Shown here one piece after another: positions 12,801-24,800 of a stretch of DNA of 64,000 bases. The notes beneath the pieces are model-generated. The model made no database searches. It was not told the origin of the DNA and saw only the letters and a program-made list of their open reading frames with translations. The stretch comes from Rotaria sp. Silwood1 (Eukaryota; Rotifera; Eurotatoria; Philodinida; Philodinidae), in NCBI GenBank assembly GCA_905250075.1, contig CAJNOP010000030.1, positions 392,287 to 456,286 on the forward strand. Reading direction: 5' to 3'. A program made the translations under genes and the position numbers. How positions within the stretch are numbered: the stretch's first letter is position 1; each line of letters begins with the position of its first letter.

Positions 12801-15800
12801 TTAATTGGATAAATTCTTTTTTTTTATATTCGTCATTAAATTAAAGTGTATATGATTCAGTGGCGTACGTAGAAATTTTTCAAGGGGGGGCCCAACTTCG
12901 TAGGGGGGAGGGGGCCGGCCATGGCACAAAAAATTTTTTATCACGTGAAAATATTTTTTCCTGTACCCCCCTCCAGGACTTTTTCGTCTCAAGGGGGGGC
13001 CCGGGTCCCCTCGGCCCCCCCCTGCGTACGCCACTGATATGATTATACATCCTAATGATATAATGTTGTTGTTTTCTTTTTTTTTTTTTGTTATCTTATA
13101 AAATTCTAATCTAATTCTGTTTATTTTATTGAAAAGTGATATAGCCGATCGTTCAGCTGGTCTTCAAATTGAATTATGGGAACGTGGTCAATTTTGGGAT
13201 AAACTTCTTGGATTATGTCATCTACGTTTAGATCAATATGATGAACAATTAAATACAGGTTTATCTGGTGTTAATGAACGATGGATAACACTTGATGCTG
13301 AATTAATATTAAATCGTCAAGGACAAGTAGCAAGAACATGTCATCCAACAGGACATTCAATATTAATTTGTACTCATATTGAATTACCATCTGATTTAAC
13401 TGAAGAAGAATCAAAAGAAATAGGTGAAAAACTGGAAATTTTACATGATATTCTCGATAAAGAAGTAAATATATATATATATATCGAATATTTTATTCTT
13501 CTTCTCTTTACGCCCTTTGGTTTTATCATTTCTTATGTCTTTCTGATAACTTTTTAATTTTCATATGTATTAACTGAGCTCGATGTCAATAACGATCATT
13601 TACAGAATGCCGGTGACATTAACAGACCAAATAAGAAATAATGATAAAGAAAAGAGTCTAATCCTAATAATCATCATCGTTATTTCTTTTCTGTTCAATA
13701 GAGAACAGGAAGGAGAGGCGAGTCAAGAAAAAGAAGAACGGCGGGAGGGGGGGGGGGGAAAGAAAAGTAATCGCGTTATACTGATGCACGCATATCAAAT
13801 CTATAGCGTTGTAATAGTCACTATATCTCGATGATCATGACATGTTCAAGTTCACAAAATATGCTTATAGACATCTCTTGAGAGTCATTTTCTTTTTTCT
13901 CGAAAAATAAAGTGTTCAAATTATCGTTTTCTTTAAAGGGTCGTCAATTGCAAGATATTACATTTGATGAACTAAATTCAATTTCATCTATTCATAATGA
14001 TCAACGTGTAAGTTTCTCTTAATCAATTTTTTCATTATCTAGCAAAAACACGAGAAGACGACAATAAATATTAAATAAGAGAAAGAGAAAAAAAAAAAGG
14101 AATAGTAAAATTGACACGATCATATTTATCTTTATTTTAAGAAGATCGATAGATGCGCATTGCATGTAAAAAAGCAAAGTCATTTATTTTGCTTGTTTAT
14201 TTTTCTAAAAAAAAAGAAAATGCTAAACTGATATATTTGAATATTTCATATCTCAAAACGGAATAAATATGTGTCTTTTGCATTTTCTTAATTGAATACA
14301 TTAGAACTAAAGAATAGAATGATGAAAAGAAAAACAAAAAAAAAAAAAAAAAAAATTTTTTTTTTTTTTACAAGCATTTGCAAGATTAAACGAAGAATGT
14401 AAGCTACGTTTTTTTTTTTGTCATCAATTTTCAGTATTGATAAATTTTGTTAATTAAATAAATGAAATTTAAATTTCTAAACAGAAAGAATATTATCGAA
14501 ATTGCTCAAGACTTTCAAGTGATGAGCTAAAAAAACAAATAATTTTAATTGAAAATAATATAAATTATCAGATATGTATTGAAGCCGCCACGATTACGAG
14601 AAGGAGAAGTTTGATCAGAAAAACTTGATCGAATTTGACAAAATATAGTTACAGGATTGTAGTCAATCAAAAAAACTAACATAAACATTGAAACACATCG
14701 AAAGAAAAAAAAAAAGACAATTTTTTGTAAAATTGCTAAGAAGTCATTCGCTCGGAACACTCTGATAAATAGCGATGACAAATTCTGCAATTTAAAAATT
14801 CTTCAAGAACAAAAATCTACAATTTCTTAATTAAATAGAGAAGAAAAAAAAATAAGTCACGCAAAATCTTTGTTTCCTTTCTCTAAATTGATTTTATTTA
14901 TAGAAACTATGCTAATATCATGCATTAGATTTTAAGATAGGTATCTTCATTTGATGTTTTCTATATAAGACTTCAGTATGTTTTATCAAATTTTTTCGAA
15001 TTTATTATAAATATTATCATTGACTATGAAAACTACAATGATACATTGATAGATTATTTACGTAAAATAATTATTTTATTTAGAAATTTTACTAGAAACA
15101 AACCTAGAAATTAAATTATTTATTGCATGAAGTCATAGCGGAACTCCATAGGCTGAGGTGATGATGAACTAATGAATTAATTTGCGCAGTTATCTTTCTT
15201 ATTGTCATCATCATTTCTCATTCTCACTTCCACCTTCCAACTTAAATCGTTTGTTCCGTCATGACTTCAAGCAACTAATAATTTAATCTCTATTTTTTTT
15301 TTTCATAATAATTTTTAAATATAAACGTTCTTTTATGATGATAATCTATTGAGGCTTAAGTGTCTAGAAGACTCAAATGTCGAGGTTCAACTGTGTTGTC
15401 ACTTTATACTAGATATTCTTTTCATTTTAGTCAAATAAAATCTCTGAATAAGTCTTTTTTATTTTGTAAGTTAAATTCATTCGCTATTTAATATATTCTC
15501 TAGTGTTTATTTTCATAGTTCTTTTGCTTTGCTTTTTTAGTTATTCGAGATCTTTTCTTGGCGACAAATTTGAGATTTTTTTTTTCATACTACAATCTAC
15601 ATAATTCCGAGCATTTTTCTTTTAATCTTTTCTTCAATTAGATCGAGAATCTAGACTATTTCAATATTCATGCGTAAGTTAAACAGAAAAAAATCTAATA
15701 AGATTATTTAGTTGGTTGATCGAAAAAAATTTTTTTTTCTGCGCTACGAAACTATAGATCAATTGAAAGTAATCGAATAGAATTCATCTCTAGTCAACGA

Positions 15801-18800
15801 GGAAATATATAAATTTTTTTAAATTAAATTAAAAAATTTTGTGTTTTCAAATGATAAATAAAATATTAAACAAAAAAAATTGTTATGTAGAAAATAATTT
15901 TTTCAAAAATAGTTTATTAAAAGTCAACATAAATAAAAAAAAGAAAACTTTTACAATGTATTCATTTATGCGTCTAATATAAAAGTTTATTATCTATGAA
16001 TATGCAATGCGAAAAATAAGCGAAAATTCTCTCAATCAAGATTATAGTCAAAAATATCATTTAGAATTCTTTAGATATTTCAAATCTACTATCAATATAT
16101 ATTAGTTTCATACACTTTATATAAGCATTTATGGTAATAAAGTTCAAAATATTTCAATACCAATGAGTTACGATAAACTATTTAAATTTATATCAGATGA
16201 ACTCAAACTAATATGCTCTTGATATATATATTGATTATAGACTTAAAATAAAAGATATCTTTAACATAACTTTGGAGTATTGAATCTTCGCTTTAATCTC
16301 GTATTGTTAATAATAATATTTCTTAATTAAAAACTAGAATTCAATAGATATATATATGTATCGATCAGAGATGGACAAAATCGCACCGCGCCACTGCTCG
16401 CGCCTAGGCGCTACGCACATCTCTCTTTCTCTTTGCTCTACCAATCAGTTTCTCAAACTCCACCAAATATCGGGATGCTCTAAGCATGCGCTTATCAAAG
16501 CTCAGACTAGTGTAGCGTAGGCGTGAGCAACGGCGCGGTGCGACTTTGTCCATCTCTGGTTGTCAAAGTATTTTCTGTATATATTAAAGAAATTTAATCA
16601 ATGTAATTAGTACTGAATTTTCAGATAGATAAAAAGAATTTTTACATGATAATTTTTTTTTTCAAGGCCAAAAGTAGGTAAATCATATACATTCAAGGTT
16701 AAAGCAAACTGATTGTCATAGATTTTAAGAATTCTAGGATTCATGAGTCGTTTTTTTTTTTTCTTTGTTGCAATTATTATTTTAAAAAGTGTAATATTAT
16801 TTACATTTGAGAAAAACAAATGTTTGTAAATCATTATTTTAAGAATTAACATGTATCGAATTTTGGTACATTCGTAACATCTATTAACAGATAATTTTAT
16901 TCAAGCAGATTGTTATATTTATTTTCTATATTGACAAACCAAAGATTTTCTTTTTTTTTTGTTACTAAAAATATTTATCTTTTTTTTTATCGATGATAAA
17001 AATTCATGATGTAATGGAATTTATATCTAAAAGTAAATAGGCAGAGATTTTGTAATACTAAATTTAATATTTATTTCATGTAATGATTGGTGAGTGGTTT
17101 ACGCATTTTTTCATACAGGTAAAATATTTAAATTCATAGATTTTATTTTTTTTTACTTCATTAAAATAAATTTTCATTACATATGAAGTTAATTTTGTTT
17201 TTTTTTGATTGACAAAATTTTCCTTAATAATTATTCGAAAAATTTCTCTTTACTATTTTTATCTAAAAGATGTTACAGTATTTTATCCATGTCACACGTT
17301 TTTTTTTTTCGTGCTACCATTAATATAATGAGAGTAGATTGTTAATCAGAGAATAACCAATCGTTGAAGTATCAAACTATCATCGATATAATGTAACGAT
17401 TTATTAGGGTTTTTTAACTGATACGAATGACATGATTAATTAGAAAATTCATTCATAATATTTGCAACACCAGTTATAACTCATGAGAAACACTTCACTA
17501 CAATAAATACTTAAGTGAAAAACAATTTTCATGATACTTCTAATCGAAGAGGTCGTTAGAGTTATGTGGCTATGTTGTTCAGTATATATTCAATAAGTAC
17601 TGTGTTCAAATCTCGGTACCATTAGTAGTGAATTGATCCTAGACAATTCACTAACGGCTCTTTGTTTCAGATCACCTGTCCGATAGCATGCTGATTAAGT
17701 TGTAAGTATGTACGAAGGATTCAGGTCTACAGTTACTATTCAGTTATATGAAAGGTATCAAACTAATGAATCTACCGGTTAGTAGTACGACGAAACCGGA
17801 AGGTAGAAGTATTGTTCGTCTTCTTCTTGTAATCGAAGAAAATTTAATAATTTTTACATTGGGCTTGAACAAACAAAATACATGAAAGAAAAATTATTTT
17901 TGAGATAATTTTATTCGTTAAAATTTACTATAAAATAAAAATTAGTTTTCTTATAGCAATGCATAAACGGAAATTGATTCTATAGTGAAAAACAAAAAAG
18001 TTATGACTAACATTTTCTTCTCTTTTATTTTAATTATGAAGCTCATAGAAAAAAAATGTTAGCCCAATCAAATCGTATTGTGTGAAAAGAATTATACACA
18101 ACAGGTAGAAATCCTTTCATCAATAGTAAGAAATAATATTTGCTATATTTCCTCTCTGTCTTTAATAGTCCCAATGAGTTCTTAATGAATCACCTTCAAT
18201 ATAATATGCCTATACATTTTAATTTATAGACATATATATTTTTAGAATCCTCCACATTATCAACAATTGAGTAATCGTTCTCATTCACATTGTAAGTATT
18301 TTTGATATAAACCGACTTTCAAAGTAAAAAAAAATTCTAATTTCTATTTAGTTTCGGATGATAGTGATTATACATCGGATGTATCATATTCAATAAATTC
18401 TCAAGTTAATATAAATAATCCAGTTTCATCAATGTCTCAATCAAATCCTATATCATCAATCAATGATGATTTACTTTCAACAGGAACAACTAAAAAACCA
18501 TTAGCATTTGTTCAACCAGTTATACGTGATTCATCAGGACGATTAAATCATGGTTCAATAGAAAAAACAAAATCTTTAACTCAACAAGAACCATTATCAT
18601 ATGTTAGTCAACCAAGAAAAATGACAAAACAATTTTCTTATGACCAAAAGTAAGTTAATCAATTTCAAAATAAAAAAATAAAATAAAAGATTTTGTTTTT
18701 TTTGCTTCTTCTTAACATTATTTTTTGTCTATACACTATAATTAGAAAAACAAAAGAAAAAGAAAACTAATAAATCAGGTAAACTATATTTTGCTGCTCA

Positions 18801-21800
18801 TGCTGCATGCGATCAGCACTAAATAAAAACAAAACTACGACACTTGTGTTCGTTTTTTTTTTTCGCAATTTCAAAGGGAAATTAATTTGCACATTAACCC
18901 TGCATGTTAAATATATATATATATACACACATATATATATATATTTAAGAAGCTTTGTTTTTTTTTTTGAAATTAAATAATAATCATTACACTAATGTTA
19001 TGTAGAACTTGAACATAGAAAAACAATACTTTTGTGTCTTTAGCTTAAATGTAAATGTGTTAATTCACGGTCAATTGAAGAATTTAAGAAAGAAAACTTT
19101 GCATGTCTATTAATGAAAAGAAAAAGAAATTGTGAATAATATCGGTTGAATAACATTAATCCCTTTGGAGAAATCTAACAATAAAAGAAAGAAAAAAAAC
19201 GTTTTTAATAATATTAAACATTCTAATAGAGAAATATTGAACTGGATTTACTTAGTATTTTGTTTTTTTTTTTTATTATGTATTCAGTGACAACGTGCTA
19301 CGATTCATATTGAAAATTGCGTATGATTTAATAATAAAATGGGGAATATCTGTCATTATAATCATCACGTAGAAATATATGCCAACAAGTCTTTCTATTA
19401 TGCATTTAGTTATTCTGCATAGATAAACAGTTTTAATTTATCATTAAATGTATTTATTTTATGCATATACATGTATAAGTGAAAGAGAGAAAAAAAGAAT
19501 TTTTTTTTCTTCTTTTTTTATAACGATTAAGTCGTTTTCCTCGCTTTTTGTTTTTTTTTGTTCTACTACCTTATAGATTTCGGTTTATTCTGATTGACTT
19601 ATCTAAATATAGAAAGAAATGAATGCCATTTAATTATCCGAGATTTTTTTTATCTATGTTTGGAAAAAAACAAGAGAGAGAAACAGATATATGATCTTGC
19701 TCTTGGTCAAAAAGAAGAGCATACTAAAGAAACAAATGAAAAACGAGACCAAGTCCTGTTCTATTGACTACTTTTCAATAGAAAGACAAACACAAAAGAA
19801 AAAAAAGGAGAAAGCGTAAAAGAAAAAGATTTAAGCAACACTACTCGTCGAAATAAATACAGAAAGAAAAGAGAAAAGACTGGAAGACGAAGAAAATCAA
19901 TGTCGTTTTTCTAATTTATTAATGAGCAAATACGCATTCTTGCATTCTCACCCTCCTTCTTCTTCTTCTCTTCTTCCTTGTCATTGCCTTGAAGACACGA
20001 TAGGATACAAGACGATAATGACGAGAATACTGCGTCGAATCCCGTGCCGAAAGAATCTGTCGTTTTTTTTGTTGAATGTGTATTACGAGTGAAGAAAAAC
20101 TCAGAACGAGAACGACAGTAAAGCGTGTTCCTGGTGTTTCTCGTTCTTGTTCACCATGTTCGGATGGTTGCGTGATTCTCTTACCAATACTTCCTCTTCT
20201 CTATATCATCATCATCATTCAATGATACCATCTCCGTATTTTTGTCAACAACAACAACAAAATCATAACAAAAACCAAATATCTACACCATCATCATCAG
20301 ATGATAGAACAGATGATGAATCTAATAATAATTCATTTTATCATAATCCATATCATTCGAGTGGACAAATGAATTATGTTGATGTTCCACAACAACAATA
20401 TACTAATGAACATACATATCCAACATATGTTGCACAACAACAAACATCCGATATAACCAATCAATCAATTGATGATCAAATTCATGCTAAATTACTATTA
20501 TTACAACAACGTGGAAATCAATTTCAACCTCATTTACATACACCATTTCATTATACCTGTCGACCTCGAACATTATCAACACATAGTTCATCATTAATTC
20601 CAAACACAGATAGAGAGATAACTAATACAAATGAAGAAAAATTCGAAGAAAAAGATAACGATGATGGTAATGATGGTGATGATGACAATTGTAGTATACC
20701 TACTTATTATTCTGGTCAATATTCAAATTTCGATGAACATTTTGATTTTGCATCTGTTGTTCTATGGTATCGAAATGTGATGCGATCTGTCAAAAAAATT
20801 ATGTGAGTGAAAAATACAAATATATAGCAAAATAAGAAAACTGCTTTGCTTAAATCTTCTATTAATAGATTTCGTTGTTCTCATTTCTTTATTTTTTCTT
20901 TTTCTTGAATGATCTTGACCTATTATTTATTTCCTTCATATTATAACTATACGCATACAATCTCGTCACTATTCATCTTTATATCAGATGAATAACTTCT
21001 CCTTTTGAGTTGCCATCAAATATTTACGGTTAAGTAGTTTTATTTCAATGGTTGATTTCAAAATATTTGGTTGAATGGTTTAATCTTTTAGATACATGAA
21101 AGGTTTCATGTTCGAATCTATAATAAGGATACAAAATGGCACGTGTATCGACTTGAATTCATATAGTTGATAGCACTACTTTTGTAATCCGAAATTAAAA
21201 TTTAATATTCTTTGCAACATTCACCTTTGATTATATTCAAATGTGAACTACTTATAAGAGTAACAGATGAGAACTTTTATTTACAGGAAAAGAATTCATC
21301 GAATGATTAAACACAAAAGAACCTTTTTATTCTCTTTGTTAAGAGTTTTTCCGACAATATTAAAATTACCATTTTTTTATGAAAAAAAAAAAAGAATGTC
21401 GCTATGATATTTTTTTTTTTTTAAAAAGAAAACAAGATAACTAGAATTCTTCTAACAAATAATAAGATAAATGAGGAAGTTAATTTTAGAATTAGTGTAA
21501 GTTAATAAAACTTTTCAGTATTTAGAAAAAATTGATACTAATAATAACACTAAAATTAAAAGAAAAAAACATAAATTGTTTGGAAATAATTTGCCCGTTG
21601 AATGATCAAACTTTGAAGATCTATTATGTTTCATACAGTTTTAACTTAAACGATCAAAAAATAGAATCTATATTTGACATATCTAATTATTTACGTTTAT
21701 TAATCTTATTCTTGATATAATAAATATTGAATTAGAAAAAGTCTAGATTCTAGAAAGTTTTGTTTTTTTTTGTTTTCTCTTAATTTTTATACGTGTAAAA

Positions 21801-24800
21801 CAATAAAAGAAAGAAATAGTTGCGCAGAAATGTTTTGTTTTGTTGTTTTTCTTTTTCTTTAAAAATAAACTTTCAGATTTCGCATTAAAATAAAAATATG
21901 GTATCAAAACAAGAAATAATAAAAATAAATGGAATATTAACACATATTTACCAATTAGGTAATCCATTATTATCATCAAAAAGTATCGTAATTATTCCTG
22001 GTAATCCAGGTCTTGGTGGTTTTTATATACCATTTGCTCATGAACTTTATAATTTATTCAATGAAAATATCTCAATATTAATTATATCTCAAGCAGGTCA
22101 TAGTCCACCATTAAAATATTGTTTTACATTAAATGAACAAATAGAACATAAAATGAAAACAATTGAAAAAGTTCTTCCAATAAATAAAAATCATCGATTA
22201 ATATTAATTGGTCATTCAATTGGTGCATATATGGTTTTAAATATGCTTGATAAATTTCAAAATAATTTAGATCGAGCTTTTTTTCTTTTTCCAACAATTG
22301 AACGTATGAAAGAAAGTAATGCAGGAAAACGTTTTATACGTTGGTATTCAATATTAATTTATTTATTACCATTTTTATGTTTTATTATTAATTTATTATT
22401 TCCATTTAATTGTTTAAAAAAAAAATTAATATCATATTATTTTTCAAATTCACCATTAGATGATCGTTCAATATTAATTGATACTGTTTTATATGATTTA
22501 TTAAATCCAATAACAATAAAAAATCTTTTACAAATGGCAAATGAAGAAATGTTTGTTGTTAGAAAACGTAATGATAAAATAATAAAATGTTTTATTAATA
22601 AAATAACATTTTATTATGGTACTAATGATCATTGGGTACCACATGATATTGTTAAACAAATGAAAGAAATATATCCTAAAGGAGATATTATTGAATGTAC
22701 TAATAGATATTTGCATGCATTTGTTTTAAGACATTCGAAAGAATTAGCTAAAATTGTTTTTGATAGAATTGATTAACTTTTTTTTTTTTCTTCAAAATAA
22801 ATTTAACTTTTTTTTTGTTTTTCTTTTTGTAGTCCAAGTGGCAATCCTCATTTTGTTCATACGGAATTCGATGAATCAAATAATCATCATTATACAATAA
22901 GTAGTCAAAATCCTTCAACTCACACCCAAGATAATACTTCATTGAATAATGTTAATGATAAAAATAGTACTTCTTTCTCAGCTTCGAAAATAAAATGGCT
23001 TGAAGCTGTTCGAACTGTTAAACAATTAAATCAAGTAAGATTAGTATTTTCATTATGTTTTATCTATTATGAAGAACGATTACTTGAAATACTTATTAAT
23101 TCATTTTTTTTTTGTGTTCTGAACAGTGTGAAACTATATTAGTGTCTCATTTTAGGGTAATTTGCAAGTGACAAAATAGTAGGCTGTGTGGGTTGTAAAA
23201 TTGTTAGAGTTGATATACTCTTTTTGACTTATAGAAACTTTCTATTTATCGAATTCGTTTTTTTTTTTTTAATCTATTTTATATTCATATATTCTAATAA
23301 TATAAAGTTAATCATAACACATTTTCAGCACAAAAACTATGTAATCTAGAAAACAAAGTTAGTAAAACAAAATGATGAATGTTCTAATAAAATAATTCCT
23401 AATGGAAAAGAAAACTGTTCGTTATGATCTACAGTGATGATTTCTACACTAGATTAATCTTAAAAATACTTAATCAAATAATTGTTTCCTGAGATTCTTA
23501 ACAAAAAAAAAAAAACATCATTAACATATTTATTTAAATCAAAATATTAATTTTTTGTATGATAAGAACATCATCACATACGAGAGGTGATTCAATGTTG
23601 CATTTACATTTATTATTTAATAATACACATGAATATATAACTAGAAATTCTAGTGTAACTGAATCACATGTTAATTATTTAATTATCATTAAAAGTCTTT
23701 TGTTTTTATTTATTTAAAATTTGTATTAATTATTCATTGAAAGAAATTTATAAGACTTTAAAGTTAGTCATGAAGGAAAAAAAAAACAGAAGATTTTATA
23801 TATATCAAAAAAAAAAAAATTTTTTTTTTTCATGATAAAAATGATGCATACACAGCTGTGCCCGTACGATTTACTTGTTGACGCTTCCATTCAGTATATC
23901 AATGTATATACTTCAATAATTGAGATTTTCGTCATTTAATAAATCATCAATTGTTTATGGACGATGTTTTTTAACAGCTGTTGCTTTTTCTTCTGTGTTA
24001 TTTTTTTTTCGTTTCTATGATAAAAAAGAATATCGAGGTAAAAGAAAAAAAGATTTTCTTTTCTATTCTCAATTCATTGATAAATACTCGATTCACTGCT
24101 GTTACAAATATCATATATGGAAATAATGTATTCAAATCCAAACTCACGATCAAATTCAATTGTTAAATTATTTCGTCGTCGTTCAACAGCAACAACATCA
24201 GGTGTTGGAGAAAGTTTATATGGTGATGATTTAGAATGGGATAAATCAGATTTTACAAGACATTTACCTGAATCAGATGCATTATCATCTTATGATGTTA
24301 ATGAAATGGCTGAAATATTACGTAATCGTTTTCTTGAATTTGATATGTCATCACAAATAGATGGACATAATAATACACCTTCACGTCAATCATCATTTAT
24401 AAGTGATGTATTGACACCAATGACAAATTATGATTTTACAATTGAAGAATTTCTTAAAACAAATTCAACAATATCTACTAAAATAGCATTTGATATTGAA
24501 TCATTATATGAAACAAAAATAATAAAACAACCATTTCATAGAAGTTTAATAAATTTAAATATAAAAAATCAAGAAAAAACTATACTTTCATCAAAACATT
24601 TATCATTAATGGATATAACATCAATTGAATGGACATTTTTAAAACATGCAACACCACGTGCACTTTTATTAACAAAAGCAAATTATCGAACATCATTTAG
24701 TGAATTACCACAATCAATGGAACCTGAACCAGAACCATATTTATTTGATACAAAAACAAGTTTAAATTATTCACGTTTATCTCGTTTAGCTATGATTCGT

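Larger units (their letters stand above)
7079..13136 (+). other. 6.06-kb Unc13 intron, repeat-filled
   Basis: Intron between the two halves of the C2A domain. Its donor TTT|GTAAGT and acceptor GAAAAG fit the reading phase. No nested gene is visible. It holds two long fold-back repeats (10525-10790 and 11175-11515), a 179-bp hAT-like element (12858-13036) and a repeat-like, GC-richer stretch near 9720-10250. The remainder is AT-rich single-copy-looking sequence. Confidence 0.75.
14008..18245 (+). other. 4.2-kb Unc13 intron with repeats
   Basis: Intron after the short fourth coding exon. It contains a fold-back repeat (about 16030-16315), a 193-bp element with long terminal inverted repeats (16366-16558) and a tRNA-like dispersed repeat (about 17541-17830). 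No gene is visible; short open frames lack coding character. Confidence 0.7.

Noticed and set aside
12801-13042. Open frames on both strands with Gly/Pro-rich products
   Set aside because: They fall on the palindromic hAT-like MITE at 12858-13036 and reflect its G/C runs.
13583-13834. Open frame with Glu/Arg-rich stretch in an Unc13 intron
   Set aside because: Purine-run low complexity; it is bypassed by in-phase exons 13137-13464 and 13939-14007.
21055-21130. tRNA gene
   Set aside because: Box A and B are present but acceptor and anticodon stems do not pair, so it is listed only as tRNA-like repeat.
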